From NCBI GenBank assembly GCA_913776885.1, contig CAJYQC010000276.1, positions 1 through 38,628 on the forward strand: 38,628 nucleotides of DNA, given 5' to 3'. The translations under genes and the position numbers were made by a program. The notes beneath the pieces were generated by a model. It ran no database searches. It saw only the letters and a list, made by a program, of their open reading frames with translations, and was not told the DNA's origin. This document shows, piece by piece, positions 1 through 9,983 of the stretch (its first letter is position 1; the number at the start of each line of letters is the position of its first letter). Source of the stretch: an uncultured Variovorax sp. (lineage in GTDB: Bacteria > Pseudomonadota > Gammaproteobacteria > Burkholderiales > Burkholderiaceae_C).

Positions 1-755
1 CCGTACACCCACAGGCCGTCGTCGCGCCGGTACTGCTGCGCGCTGCGGATGCGCGGCCCGGGTTCCGCCCGGTGCACCAGTTCGACCTCCCTGTCGTCCA
101 GCACGGCCAGCATGAAGGCATTGGTCAGCGCCACCGACAGGTTGAAGTTGCTCAACTCGCCGCTGTCCTTCGCGCCGATGAACGCCTCGATGTCGGGATG
201 GTCGCAACACAGCACGCCCATCTGCGCGCCGCGTCGCGCCCCGGCAGACTCCACCGTGCGGCACGAACAGTCGAAGACCTGCATGAACGGCACGGGGCCG
301 CAGGCGCTGGAACGCGTGCCGGCCACCCAGGCACCGCGCGGGCGGATGCGCGAGAAGTCGTAGCCCACGCCGCCGCCCATGCGCATGGTTTCGGCGGCTT
401 CCGCCAGCGCGATGTAGATGCCCGGATAGCCCTCGTCGTTGCCGATGATCGAGTCGCCCACGGGCTGCACGAAGCAGTTGATCAGGGTGGCCGCCAGCGT
501 GGTGCCCGCAGCGGCATGGATGCGGCCCGCGGGCAGGAACCCATCGTGCAATGCCTGCAGGAAGCGCGCCTCCCAGGTCTGCCGCTCGCCGGGCTTTTCG
601 GCCTGTGCCAGCGCGCGAGCCACCCGGCGATGGACGTCGTCGATGCCCTGCTCGCCCTCCTGCGCGTATTTCTCCATCAGCACGTCGCGGCAGATCGGCT
701 GCAGCGGAAGTTCGGGCGGGCTTGGGCTGTCGGCGGTGTAACTGGTCATGGCCAT
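1..755 (-). CDS. nrdJ: Adenosylcobalamin-dependent (class II) ribonucleoside-diphosphate reductase, N-terminal part, truncated by window edge
   Basis: Manual reverse translation gives MAMTSYTADSPSPPELPLQPICRDVLMEKYAQEGEQG...LPAGRIHAAAGTTLAATLINCFVQPVGDSIIGNDEG...MRMGGGVGYDFSRIRPRGAWV...CRTVESAGARRGAQMGVLCCDHPDIEAFIGAK, typical of B12-dependent RNR; open to the left edge. Confidence 0.9.
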   Translation of the reverse strand, partial: MAMTSYTADSPSPPELPLQPICRDVLMEKYAQEGEQGIDDVHRRVARALAQAEKPGERQTWEARFLQALHDGFLPAGRIHAAAGTTLAATLINCFVQPVGDSIIGNDEGYPGIYIALAEAAETMRMGGGVGYDFSRIRPRGAWVAGTRSSACGPVPFMQVFDCSCRTVESAGARRGAQMGVLCCDHPDIEAFIGAKDSGELSNFNLSVALTNAFMLAVLDDREVELVHRAEPGPRIRSAQQYRRDDGLWVY

Positions 756-803
756 CGACGCACGGGTGGAGCACCCATGATGGACACGCATCCGGGGAGC
801 GCC

Positions 804-817
804 TTGATCCATCGCAA
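804..817 (+). promoter_or_regulatory. FNR-type box, asymmetric class (TTGATCCATCGCAA), divergent region nrdJ / 880 ORF
   Basis: TTGAT half-site plus CGCAA half; TAGATT at 840-845 lies 22 nt downstream, as in a class II FNR promoter. Confidence 0.65.
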
Positions 818-879
818 GAGCCCGGCCGCCTCGAACTCCTAGATTCAACCGGACAGCCACAACCAGGAGAAGAAGCACC

Positions 880-1164
880 ATGCCAAGCCACTATCGCCTT
901 GCCGACATCACGGTCCGGATTCCCTTCGGCACCACCGAGCCGGGACGCATCGCCCTGCTCCAGGCAGCGGGTATTCCCGTGAGCCTGTCCGGCGAGGTCG
1001 CCCGCGGCTTCCTCTACGAGCGGCAGCCGCGCAGGCTGGGCGCCGATTCGATCTGCCGCTGGTTCGACACCGGCGACGTCGCGCCCGCGCAGGACATTCC
1101 CGGCATGGCGGCCATGTCCTCCATGGCGCCCGCCGACCGCACGTCGGGCGCTCGCACAGCCTGA
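880..1164 (+). CDS. Small conserved-looking hypothetical protein (94 aa)
   Basis: ORF preceded by AGGAGAAGAAGCACC; follows an FNR-type box and precedes a USP gene on the same strand. Confidence 0.6.
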   Translation: MPSHYRLADITVRIPFGTTEPGRIALLQAAGIPVSLSGEVARGFLYERQPRRLGADSICRWFDTGDVAPAQDIPGMAAMSSMAPADRTSGARTA

Positions 1165-1173
1165 GCAGCCGGC

Positions 1174-2013
1174 ATGAGCACGCTGCGTTCGATCCTCGTC
1201 CATCTCGACGGCACCGACCGCGCCGAGGTGCGCCTGCGCCTCGCGCACCGGCTCGCGGCACGGCACGGATCGGCCCTGACCGCGCTCTTCGCGGTGTCGC
1301 CCACGGTGCTGGCGGTGCTGCCGATGATCGGCGGGCTGCCTGCGATGCCGATGGCCGGCGACATCGACCCCGGCCATCGCGACCATGCGGCCGCGATGTT
1401 CGAACGCCTGCTGCAGGACCACGCCAGCCGCAGCGACTGGCTCGAACTGCGTGGCGAGCCGGTCGTCGAGAGCTTCGTCCAGCACGCGCTGACCTGCGAC
1501 CTCATGGTGGTGGGGCAGCGCGATCCGCGCGACAAGGCCGGCTTCGACGTGCCGGCCGATTTCGTCGAGGCGGTGGTGCTCGCCAGCGGCAAGCCGGCGC
1601 TGGTGGTCCCGTTCGCGGGCAGGGTGTCGCCGAACCCCGGCAAGGTGCTGGTCGCATGGCGCTGCGCGCGCGAGGCGGCCCGGGCGCTGGAGACCGCGCT
1701 GCCGCTGCTGCGCTCGGCCCAGGAAGTCCACCTGGTGGCCTCGGCGAGCGCCTCGGATCCCGAACACGGCACGACGATGTCGAGGCTGCGCGACTACCTG
1801 CGGCTGCACGGCGTCGGGCAGCTGCGGGAACACAAGGCGCCGGCGGAGGACAGGCATGCCGGCGAGGCGCTGCTCTCGCTCGCGCAGGAGACCGGCGCGG
1901 GGCTGATCGTCATGGGCGCCTATGGCCACAGCCCCGCACGCGAGCTCATGCTGGGCGGCGCCACGCGCACGGTGCTGGAGCGCGCCACTGTTCCGGTCTG
2001 GATGGCGCACTGA
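1174..2013 (+). CDS. Universal stress protein, two-domain (279 aa)
   Basis: MSTLRSILVHLDGTDRAEVRLRLAHRLA...LIVMGAYGHSPARELMLGGATRTVLERATVPVWMAH. Confidence 0.9.
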   Translation: MSTLRSILVHLDGTDRAEVRLRLAHRLAARHGSALTALFAVSPTVLAVLPMIGGLPAMPMAGDIDPGHRDHAAAMFERLLQDHASRSDWLELRGEPVVESFVQHALTCDLMVVGQRDPRDKAGFDVPADFVEAVVLASGKPALVVPFAGRVSPNPGKVLVAWRCAREAARALETALPLLRSAQEVHLVASASASDPEHGTTMSRLRDYLRLHGVGQLREHKAPAEDRHAGEALLSLAQETGAGLIVMGAYGHSPARELMLGGATRTVLERATVPVWMAH

Positions 2014-2156
2014 CGGTCGGCCTCAGCGCCTGTGCCGCCGGACCGCGTCCGGGCCGCAGCATCGAGGCCGATCGTGCGGCCGCGAGCCTGGGGCGTTGAC
2101 AAGCTCCCGGCGTGCAGTGCACACGGTCCGGATGCGGTTCACCGGCGGCAGTCCGA

Positions 2157-3131
2157 TCATGACGCTGCGGCGCGGCCGCCCCATGGCGCCGCAGCGAACG
2201 CCGCGTCGAAGCGCGGCAGCTCCCAGCGCGGCAGCCTGTCGATGCCGGCCGCGCGCGCACGGCCCGCGCCGCCGAAGCGGCTGCACAGGGCGTGGGCGCC
2301 GTCCGGGCGCGCCTGCGGGGCGCGAACGCTGACGACGTAACCCCCGTCCCGCGCCACGAGCACCGCATGCGCGAGCGCGGGCTCTCTGCTCGCCAGCTCG
2401 TTGGCCAGGCAGCCCAAGACGCGGCGGCTCCAGGGCGCATCGGGCAGCACGCGCACGCTGCCGTCCGCGCCCTGCCAGATCGGCACGGTGCCCAGGGCGC
2501 GACGCAGATCGGCCTGGCGCACCGCATCGATCTCGTCGACGATGCTCTCGTGCGCCAGCATGTCGCGCGGGTCGCGGTAGCGCAGCATCAGGGCGTACAG
2601 CAGGCGCGGCGCGATGCGCACGTCGTGCTCATGCTCGCCGTAGGCGTTGTAGTTGATCAGCATGCCCAGCCGGTGCAGCCCCGCGCAGTCGCCGGGCTCG
2701 AAGCCGCCGTCGAGCGCCAGCCTGTCGGCCACGGCCGCCATGTTGTCGCCATAGATCCCGACCAGCGCCCAGGCGCGGCATGCGCCGCCGAGGTGGCGAT
2801 CCACCAGCAGGCTGGTGCAGACCGCGCTCGCCTCGTCGATGTGCGCCTCGAGCTGCGGATGCCGCGGCACCTCGCCCGCGGCGTGGTGGTCGAAGTAGCG
2901 CACCCGCGCGCCCTCGCCCAGCAGCCGCAGAACGTCGGCACGGTTGCGCAGCATCGAGATGTCGAACACGTTGACCTCGTCACCGGGCCCCGCCGAAACG
3001 CTGCCGAGCAGGGCAATGTCGCGCTTGAGGCCGGTCACCAGCCGGACCGCGCCGGGCCGGTGCAGCCGCCACTGCACGGCCGCGCAAAGGCCGTCGGCGT
3101 CGCCGTTGCAGACATCGAACCTCGTGGCCAT
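2157..3131 (-). CDS. DHH-family phosphoesterase-like protein
   Basis: MATRFDVCNGDADGLCAAVQWRL...VNVFDISMLRN...VRYFDHHAAGE...; DGLCAA and DHH motifs; start placed at 3131 inside the longer ORF 2157..3599. Confidence 0.8.
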   Translation of the reverse strand: MATRFDVCNGDADGLCAAVQWRLHRPGAVRLVTGLKRDIALLGSVSAGPGDEVNVFDISMLRNRADVLRLLGEGARVRYFDHHAAGEVPRHPQLEAHIDEASAVCTSLLVDRHLGGACRAWALVGIYGDNMAAVADRLALDGGFEPGDCAGLHRLGMLINYNAYGEHEHDVRIAPRLLYALMLRYRDPRDMLAHESIVDEIDAVRQADLRRALGTVPIWQGADGSVRVLPDAPWSRRVLGCLANELASREPALAHAVLVARDGGYVVSVRAPQARPDGAHALCSRFGGAGRARAAGIDRLPRWELPRFDAAFAAAPWGGRAAAS

Positions 3132-3169
3132 CGCCCGGTCCTGCCCGCCTGTCCGCTTGTCCGCCTGCC

Positions 3170-3571
3170 TCAGGGCCCGATGCGCCAGGCGCCGTCGGGC
3201 TGGCGGCACGCGCTGCCCGCGATGCCGTCGGGACGGCCCCCGACCACGACTTCGAGCCGGAACTCGCGGCAGCGGGCGCCGCTGCGCTCGAAGCTGCGCA
3301 TGGGCGTGAAGACGAAGCTGTCGCCGGTGTCGCGGTTGTGCCAGGCCGACGATTCGCCATTGGCCAGGCTCTCCAGCGCGCTCGCCGCGCGGCGGCGGTC
3401 GCTGTCGTCCATCGCGCGCGCCGCCACGCTGCCGGGCCCGAAGGAAGCGATCGAACCGGAGAGCATGGCACCGCCCGGCGCGCCGGCCGGGAGGCTGCCG
3501 CAGGCGGCTACCAAGGCAGCAGCCGATACAGCGCCAGCGAGGGACATCGAAAGCGCCGGCCAATGCTTCAT
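3170..3571 (-). CDS. Putative surface-antigen-like lipoprotein (133 aa)
   Basis: Signal peptide with lipobox-like VAAC; C-terminal AWHNRDTGDSFVFTPMRSFERSGARCREFRLEVVVGG resembles 17-kDa/RT0821-type surface antigens. Confidence 0.65.
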   Translation of the reverse strand: MKHWPALSMSLAGAVSAAALVAACGSLPAGAPGGAMLSGSIASFGPGSVAARAMDDSDRRRAASALESLANGESSAWHNRDTGDSFVFTPMRSFERSGARCREFRLEVVVGGRPDGIAGSACRQPDGAWRIGP

Positions 3572-3605
3572 CGCAGCTCCTCGGCGCCCGTGCTTTCAAG
3601 TGCGT

Positions 3606-4790
3606 TCAGGCGTAGGAACGCAGCCGGCGCGAAAAATCCGCCAACGGCGCGATACCGCTGGCCTCGGCGCGCTGGCACCAGTCCTGCAGCTGCCTGGCCA
3701 GCTGCTCCCCGGTGGCGGCGGAACGGCTCCACAGTGCGGCCAGCTCTTCGCGCATCGAATACATCGTCGCAAGCGCCTGCGAGGCCATCAACGCCTGCAG
3801 CATCTGCCGGTGCCGCGAGGGCCCGAGCAGGCCCTGGTCCTTGCCGAGCCAGGGCTTGACGGCCTTCAGGGCGCGCGCCGCCTCGGGGGAGACACCGCGC
3901 AGGCGGACGAGCTCGGACACGCAGGCCTTCTTCAGCGAGCGCGTGTAGTTCGACAGCACGTCGTAGTGGCAGCGGATGATCGCCTGCACCGTGGCCAGGT
4001 CGACGTTGGCCTTCGGCGCGACCATCCGCGGCGTGGGCGCCACGTGCTTCACGCGCGCCAGGCCCAGCGCCTGCAGCGTGCGGATGTAGAGCCAGCCGAT
4101 GTCGAACTCGAACCACCTGCTCGACAGCTTCGCCGAGGCCGGGAATGCGTGGTGGTTGTTGTGGAGCTCCTCCCCGCCGATCAGGATGCCGATCGGAAAG
4201 ATGTTGGTGCTGGCATCGCGCGCCGGCCAGTTGCGGTAGCCCCAGTAGTGGCCGATGCCGTTGACCACGCCGGCCGCCCAGAACGGGATCCACGCGATCT
4301 GCACGAGCAGCACCAGCGCGCCGGGCACGACGCCGAAGAGCGCCATGTCGAGCACGCCCGTCAGCACGATTCCCAGGGTCTTGTGCTTCGCGTAGAGGTG
4401 CCGCTCCAGCCAGTCGTCGGGCGTGCCGTGGCCGTAGCGCTCCAGGGTCTCGGTGCGCCTGGCTTCCCGCACGTAATAGAACACGCCGCCCCAGAGCACG
4501 CGGTTGAGGCCGTGAACCTGCGGGCTGTGCGGGTCTTCGGGGGTCTCGCACTTGGCGTGGTGCTTTCGGTGCACCGCGGCCCACTCCTTGGTCGCCATGC
4601 CGGTGGTCAGCCAGAGCCAGAGGCGGAAGAAATGGCTCGCCACCGGGTGCAGATCGAGTGCGCGGTGGGCCTGGTGGCGGTGCAGGAATATCGTGACGGA
4701 AGCGATGGTGACGTGCGTGAGCGCGAGCGCGGCCAGCAGCACGCCCCACCACGGAAGATCCAGCACGCCGGAATAGAGCAGGGATTGCAT
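3606..4790 (-). CDS. Acyl-CoA / fatty acid desaturase (membrane-bound), with extra C-terminal domain
   Basis: MQSLLYSGVLDLPWWGVLLAALALTHVTIASVTIFLHRHQAHRALDLH...HRKHHAKCETPEDPHS...GEELHNNHHAFPASA; three His boxes; start placed inside ORF 3606..6020. Confidence 0.9.
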   Translation of the reverse strand: MQSLLYSGVLDLPWWGVLLAALALTHVTIASVTIFLHRHQAHRALDLHPVASHFFRLWLWLTTGMATKEWAAVHRKHHAKCETPEDPHSPQVHGLNRVLWGGVFYYVREARRTETLERYGHGTPDDWLERHLYAKHKTLGIVLTGVLDMALFGVVPGALVLLVQIAWIPFWAAGVVNGIGHYWGYRNWPARDASTNIFPIGILIGGEELHNNHHAFPASAKLSSRWFEFDIGWLYIRTLQALGLARVKHVAPTPRMVAPKANVDLATVQAIIRCHYDVLSNYTRSLKKACVSELVRLRGVSPEAARALKAVKPWLGKDQGLLGPSRHRQMLQALMASQALATMYSMREELAALWSRSAATGEQLARQLQDWCQRAEASGIAPLADFSRRLRSYA

Positions 4791-4842
4791 TCGTACCTCT
4801 TGAACAGTGCCGGCGATTCTGCGGACTGCAGGCGCGCGCGCC

Positions 4843-4856
4843 TTGATGCACGTCAA
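4843..4856 (-). promoter_or_regulatory. FNR-type box, symmetric class (TTGATGCACGTCAA on + strand), upstream of desaturase
   Basis: 53 bp from the desaturase start; CAGAAT hexamer 21 nt downstream on minus strand (4821-4816); overlaps the stop codon of the preceding gene. Confidence 0.75.
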
Positions 4857-6261
4857 CACGCATCGCCCGGCTTGGCGTTCAGCGAGATCACCCGCCGGAA
4901 CTTTCCGCTGCGCCCGCACTGGGTGCTCTCGCCCGCGCGGCACTCGATGCGCACGCCCTTCGCGCCCTGCGCCTCGAGGAACGCAGCGAGCGCAGCGCGC
5001 GCCTTGCGCAGGGTCCGCTGCATCTTCTGCCCCTGGCCGCGGGTCCTGAGCAGCAGCTCGCGCGGCCCCTGCTGCACCAGCTGGAAGTCGAAGAGGCCCG
5101 CCTCCTCCTCGAGCACGGTGCTCGCCGCCAGCGGCACCACCCGCACCGCCGGCATGCCGGCACCCGCCGCGAGGTACAGCGTGTCGTCGTCGCGGCCATG
5201 CACTTCGATGGCCGGCAGGTGCGATCCGCATCCGCAGCGCGCATCGAGCAGCCTGACCCTGTCGCCCAGGTCGTAGCGGATCAGCGGTTGCAGATGGTTG
5301 GCCAGGTTGGTCAGCAGGGTCGTGGCTGCGGCATGGCCGGCCGGCACCGCCCGGCCCTGGGCATCGACCGGCTCCAGGATCGCCCAGTCGCTGTTCAGGT
5401 GCAGCACGCCCAGCGGACATTCGAAGGCCAGCGACAGGAACTCGGAAGCGCCGTAGCTGTTCGCGACGGGACAGCCGAACACTTCCTTCAGAAACGTGCG
5501 GCCCGCCGCGGAAAGCGTTTCGCCGCCAGTCCATATCTCGCGCGGCGCGGCCTTCAGCCGACCGGCCTCCCGCTCCTGCGCGAGCACGATCGCGGCGCTC
5601 GGATAGGTGGCCAGCACCGTGGGGTCGAAGGCATCGAGCTCGTCGCACAGCCGCTCCAGCGGCTGAAGGAATGAAATGCCGCGCAGACGCGACGCGAGGC
5701 CGGGCTGCAAGCGGCGCAGCCGCTCGACCGATACCGTGCTCGCGAAATGCCCGCCGGTCGCGCCCACGAAGGCGATGCGCTCGCTCAGGCTCCACGGGTC
5801 GAGCAGCCGCTCGAAGGGCCGCAGCAGCGGCCGGCGCAGCGCTTCGAGCGCGTCGTACACGGACATGGCACGCGCGTCCTGCAGGAAGATCGCGGGTTCG
5901 CCGGTGCTGCCGGAGCTTTCCCACGCCGTGTAGGGGCCGAGGCAGTCGGCCGCGATGTTCGCCGGCTCGGCAATGAAGCGGCGCAGCGCCGGCAGCGACA
6001 ACGCCGGATCGCAGACCCACCCGCGAAGTCGGCCATCAGTTCCGCCTTGCGAACCACCGGCAGGTCTTCCAGCCGCGCGGTGGCCGGATCGCAACCGGCC
6101 AACAGGCGCCGGTAGCGCGGCGAATGGGCTGCCGCATCGGCGAGCAGTTCCGACAGCCGCTGCGACTGCATCACGGCGAGCGAACTCGCCGCCGCGTTCG
6201 TGGCCATCGATACCTCGGCCGCGACCACACAGGCCCGCCACGGATCAAAGATCGGCGGCAT
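4853..6261 (-). pseudogene. Phenylacetate-CoA ligase / F390-synthetase-like AMP-binding protein with a frameshift near 6025
   Basis: N-terminus in one frame (MPPIFDPWRACVVAAEVS...LEDLPVVRKAELMADF, ORF 5785..6261) and the rest in another (RGWVCDPALSLPALRRFIAEP...TAWESSGSTGEPAIF..., ORF 4853..6241); one added base restores a continuous reading. Confidence 0.75.
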
Positions 6262-6372
6262 CGGGCGTGGCTCCAGGCGAACGGGTGTCCATGGCGGGTT
6301 CCTCGGCCAGGAGGCTGGGTCTCACGCGTGCATCGCGGGTCGGCATGCACCAGGCTCCCGGCTGCATGGGCT

Positions 6373-6777
6373 TCAGGGCCGACGCGGTGAAGCGTCGTTC
6401 GCGCCTGCGCCGGCCGGGGCTGCAGCTGCTGGGTTGAGCAGGCTGGTCGCGCTGGGGGGCTCGAAGCCGTAGAAGCGGTCGTTCAGGTAGCGGGCGACCT
6501 CCATGATGTCCTGGTCGCGCCAGCCCAGCGAGGAGGCCTGCTGCCAGCGCCGCACCTGCTCTTCGAGGCTGTCCCAGTCGTTGACCAGCTTCCTTCCGCG
6601 CCAGTGCATCTTCTCGTTGTGGCAGGCGACGCAGTTGGCGTTGTAAAGCAGCTCGCCACGGGACTGGGCCCGGGTGGGGCTGGCGTGCAGGCCCAGGCAC
6701 AGCGACAGGGCGAGCACGGCCGCGGCAGCGCGCCCCGACATGCGGCCAGTCTTGCAGGCGATGGAAATCGGACGCAT
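6373..6777 (-). CDS. Small c-type cytochrome, periplasmic
   Basis: MRPISIACKTGRMSGRAAAAVLALSLCLGLHASPTRAQSRGELLYNANCVACHNEKMHWRG...; signal peptide and CVACH heme motif. Confidence 0.8.
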   Translation of the reverse strand: MRPISIACKTGRMSGRAAAAVLALSLCLGLHASPTRAQSRGELLYNANCVACHNEKMHWRGRKLVNDWDSLEEQVRRWQQASSLGWRDQDIMEVARYLNDRFYGFEPPSATSLLNPAAAAPAGAGANDASPRRP

Positions 6778-6842
6778 GGAACTCTCCTTCGATCGGCGGT
6801 GGACGTCGGCCCTGCATCGTCTCGCTTCGACGGCCGGCCAGC

Positions 6843-6856
6843 TTGATCCAGCGCAA
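6843..6856 (+). promoter_or_regulatory. FNR-type box, asymmetric class (TTGATCCAGCGCAA), divergent cytochrome c / hsp20 region
   Basis: TAGATT at 6879-6884, exactly 22 nt downstream; 62 bp between box and hsp20 start. Confidence 0.7.
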
Positions 6857-6918
6857 CGGAACTCGGGCTGCGAGCGCCTAGATTGAAGTTCCCTCAACCC
6901 CGTCATGGAGCAAAGCGC

Positions 6919-7344
6919 ATGAACACCGCACTGTCCCGCCTCGACCGCATCGAGAACCTCTTCCCCGACATGCTGCGCCGCTGGGCGCGTCCGCTGCAGC
7001 TGATCGACGAGGCCGAACTGCCGGCCGACATCCGGCTCGACATCAGCGAGAACGACAAGGAATACCTCGTCACCGCCGAGATCCCCGGCGCCAGGAAGGA
7101 AGACGTGCGCGTCTTTATCGACGGCGGCTACGTCTCGATCTCGGCCGAGGTCAGGAAGGACGAGGAAAAGAAGCAGGGCCGCTCCATCGTGCGCGAGACC
7201 TATCGCGGCAGCATGTCGCGCGGCTTCTCGCTGGCCAGCGAAGTCGACGACAAGACCGCCGTGGCGAAGCTCGAGGACGGCGTGCTGCACCTGACGCTGC
7301 CCAAGCGCGAAGGCACGGCCCGCACCACGCTGAAGATCCAGTAG
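6919..7344 (+). CDS. Hsp20/alpha-crystallin small heat shock protein
   Basis: [44 protein letters not shown]...[29 protein letters not shown]. Confidence 0.95.
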   Translation: MNTALSRLDRIENLFPDMLRRWARPLQLIDEAELPADIRLDISENDKEYLVTAEIPGARKEDVRVFIDGGYVSISAEVRKDEEKKQGRSIVRETYRGSMSRGFSLASEVDDKTAVAKLEDGVLHLTLPKREGTARTTLKIQ

Positions 7345-7537
7345 CCGCTGCGCCCTGGTGCCGCCGGCAGCGGGCTCCCCGGAGGGCGGCTACGCCTTGA
7401 GTGCCCTGGCGCGCAGCGCGGCCGCGCACGTCAACGTACTCATCGACGCCGACCGAGCGTCCTCGACGGACTTGGCTGACGACCTGGACACCGGTGAAGG
7501 AGCCGCGAGCCCTTCGACGGACCTGGGCTCAATGTTC

Positions 7538-7806
<269 letters not shown>

Positions 7807-7829
7807 CCCGCGCGGATGGCGGCGGACCG

Positions 7830-8723
7830 CTATCCGCCTGCCGGATGCCGGTGCGCGGGAAGCGCGTTCACCGGGATGCGCAGGTACGCAACGCCGTTGT
7901 CGTCGGCAGGCGGCAGGCGGCCGCCGCGCACGTTCACCTGGATCGAAGGCAGGATCAGCGTGGGCACGTCCAGCGTCGCGTCGCGCGCGGTGCGCATCGC
8001 CACGAACTCGTCGGCACCGATGCCGTCGCGCACGTGGATGTTGTGCGCGCGCTGCTGCGCCACGGTGGTCCGCCAGGCGGGCTGCCTCGACGCGGGCGGG
8101 TAGTCGTGGCAGACGTACATGGCGGTTTCGGGAGGCAGTTCGAGCAGCCTGCGCATCGATGCGTAGAGCTGCCGGGCGTCGCCGCCCGGGAAGTCGGCGC
8201 GTGCGCTGCCGAGGTCGGGCATGAAGAGCGTGTCGCCGACGAAGACCGCGCCATCAACCAGGTAGGCCATGTCCGCGGGTGTGTGGCCCGGCACCAGCCA
8301 GGCAGTGACCTCGACCCCGCCGATGCGGAAGACCTCGCCGTCCTTGAAGAGATGGTCGAACTGGCTGCCGTCGGGCAGGAAGGCGCGCTCGAAATTGAAC
8401 AGCTTGCCGAAGGTGGCCTGGACGACGCGGATGTTCTCGCCGATGGCGATCTTTCCGCCTGCGTGCTGCTGCACGTAGCGCGCGCCGGACAGGTGGTCGG
8501 CGTGCGCGTGCGTCTCCAGGATCCAGTCGAGCTGCAGCGCGTGCTCGCGCAGGTAGGCCAGCAGCCTGTCAGCCGAAGCGGTGCCGGTGTGGCCCGATTT
8601 GAAGTCGTAGTCGAGCACCGGATCGATGACCGCGGCGCGCCTGCCAGCGTGCTCCCACACCACATAGGACACCGTGCCCGTGGCGGGATCGAAAAAACCC
8701 TGGATGGTCGTGCGTGCGGTCAT
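7830..8723 (-). CDS. blh: MBL-fold metallo-hydrolase (Blh / ETHE1-like persulfide dioxygenase family)
   Basis: MTARTTIQGFFDPATGTVSYVVWEHAGRRAAVIDPVLDYDFKSGHTGTASADRLLAYL...ILETHAHADHLSGARYVQ...VPGHTPADMAYL...DTLFMPDLGSARADFPGG; divergent from an ArsR-family repressor. Confidence 0.85.
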   Translation of the reverse strand: MTARTTIQGFFDPATGTVSYVVWEHAGRRAAVIDPVLDYDFKSGHTGTASADRLLAYLREHALQLDWILETHAHADHLSGARYVQQHAGGKIAIGENIRVVQATFGKLFNFERAFLPDGSQFDHLFKDGEVFRIGGVEVTAWLVPGHTPADMAYLVDGAVFVGDTLFMPDLGSARADFPGGDARQLYASMRRLLELPPETAMYVCHDYPPASRQPAWRTTVAQQRAHNIHVRDGIGADEFVAMRTARDATLDVPTLILPSIQVNVRGGRLPPADDNGVAYLRIPVNALPAHRHPAGG

Positions 8724-8741
8724 GGCGGTTCCCGAGACAAA

Positions 8742-8766
8742 CAATATATATTTAAATATAATATTG
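8742..8766. promoter_or_regulatory. AT-rich inverted repeat, likely operator of the adjacent ArsR/BigR-like repressor
   Basis: CAATATATATTTAAATATAATATTG, near-perfect palindrome centred on TTTAAA, between divergent blh and arsR-type genes in an otherwise GC-rich region. Confidence 0.7.
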
Positions 8767-8790
8767 GAATCGAAAACGTCAACCCGTCCC

Positions 8791-9114
8791 GTGAAGAAAT
8801 CCTCCCTCGCCATCGACCCCCAAATCCTGCGCGGTGCCGCCGGCAAGGCGGTCACGGCACTCAAGCTGCTGGCCAATGAAGACCGGCTGCTGTTGCTGTG
8901 CCAGCTCTCGCAGGGCGAGATGTGCGTGAGCGACCTCGAGGAGACGCTTGGCATCCACCAGCCCACGCTGTCGCAGCAACTGGGCGTGCTGCGCAACGAA
9001 GGCGTGGTCGACACCCGCCGCGAAGGCAAGAACATCTTCTACAGCGTGACTGACCCGGCGCTCCTGGAGATCCTGCGCGTGCTCTATCGCCTGTACTGCC
9101 CCCCGGAGAAATGA
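8791..9114 (+). CDS. bigR: ArsR-family transcriptional repressor, BigR/SqrR-like
   Basis: Probable GTG start VKKSSLAIDPQILRGAAGKAVTALKLLANEDRLLLLCQLSQGEMCVSDLEETLGIHQPTLSQQLGVLRNEGVV...[10 protein letters not shown]; wHTH plus candidate thiol-sensing cysteines; ATGA overlap with next gene. Confidence 0.85.
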   Translation: MKKSSLAIDPQILRGAAGKAVTALKLLANEDRLLLLCQLSQGEMCVSDLEETLGIHQPTLSQQLGVLRNEGVVDTRREGKNIFYSVTDPALLEILRVLYRLYCPPEK

Positions 9115-9548
9115 TGTCCATCGACTGGAACCACTTCACGCCCCTCGCCTCGCTGGCAGGCGGAGCGCTCATCGGCACCGCCGCGGCGATGCTCGTGCTG
9201 CTCAACGGACGCATCGCAGGCATCAGCGGCGTGCTGGGCGGCCTGCTCAGGCCCTCGAAGGGCGACATCGGATGGCGCGCCGCCTTCGTGCTCGGGCTGC
9301 TGGGCGCGCCTTCGGTCTGCCTGCTCTTCGCGGTTCTGCCCCGTCCGCAGATCGAGGCGGGCTACGGCACGCTGGTGCTGGCCGGGCTGCTCGTCGGCCT
9401 GGGTACGCGATACGGCTCCGGCTGCACCAGCGGCCATGGCGTCTGCGGCCTCTCCCGCCTGTCGCCGCGCTCGCTGGTGGCCACGGTCGCGTTCATGGGC
9501 GGGGGCTTCGCCACGGTGTTCGTGGTGCGCCACTTGCTCGGCATCTGA
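9111..9548 (+). CDS. YeeE/YedE-family inner-membrane protein (first half)
   Basis: [14 protein letters not shown]...[45 protein letters not shown]. Confidence 0.9.
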   Translation: MMSIDWNHFTPLASLAGGALIGTAAAMLVLLNGRIAGISGVLGGLLRPSKGDIGWRAAFVLGLLGAPSVCLLFAVLPRPQIEAGYGTLVLAGLLVGLGTRYGSGCTSGHGVCGLSRLSPRSLVATVAFMGGGFATVFVVRHLLGI

Positions 9549-9558
9549 GGAGAACGCC

Positions 9559-9981
9559 ATGACCCTTTTCGTCTCGCTGCTCGCAGGCCTCGTCTTTGGG
9601 CTCGGCCTCATCGTCTCAGGCATGGCCGATCCGGCCAAGGTGCTCGGCTTCCTGGACCTGGCAGGACGGTGGGATCCATCCCTGGCCTTCGTGATGGCGG
9701 GCGCGATCGGCATCGCATCGATCGCATTCCTCGCCGCGAGGCGGCGCAGCGTGTCGCTGCTGGGCGCGGCGATGCGCCTGCCGTCCGCGCGCGGCATCGA
9801 CCGGCGGCTGGTCCTGGGCAGCCTGGTCTTCGGGGTGGGCAGGGGCATCGCCGGCTTCTGTCCCGGCCCGGGTCTCGTCGCACTGGGCATCGGCGAGGGC
9901 AAGGCCTTCGTCTTCGTGCTCGCCATGCTCGCGGGCATGGGCCTCTTCGAACTCGTCGAGCACCGCGCGCCACGGGCCTGA
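9559..9981 (+). CDS. YeeE/YedE-family inner-membrane protein (second half, DUF6691-like)
   Basis: [51 protein letters not shown]...[17 protein letters not shown]. Confidence 0.9.
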   Translation: MTLFVSLLAGLVFGLGLIVSGMADPAKVLGFLDLAGRWDPSLAFVMAGAIGIASIAFLAARRRSVSLLGAAMRLPSARGIDRRLVLGSLVFGVGRGIAGFCPGPGLVALGIGEGKAFVFVLAMLAGMGLFELVEHRAPRA

Positions 9982-9983
9982 CA

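Noticed and set aside
2292-5276. 994-aa plus-strand ORF
   Set aside because: Antisense to well-supported DHH, lipoprotein, desaturase and ligase genes; low-complexity composition typical of GC-rich shadow ORFs
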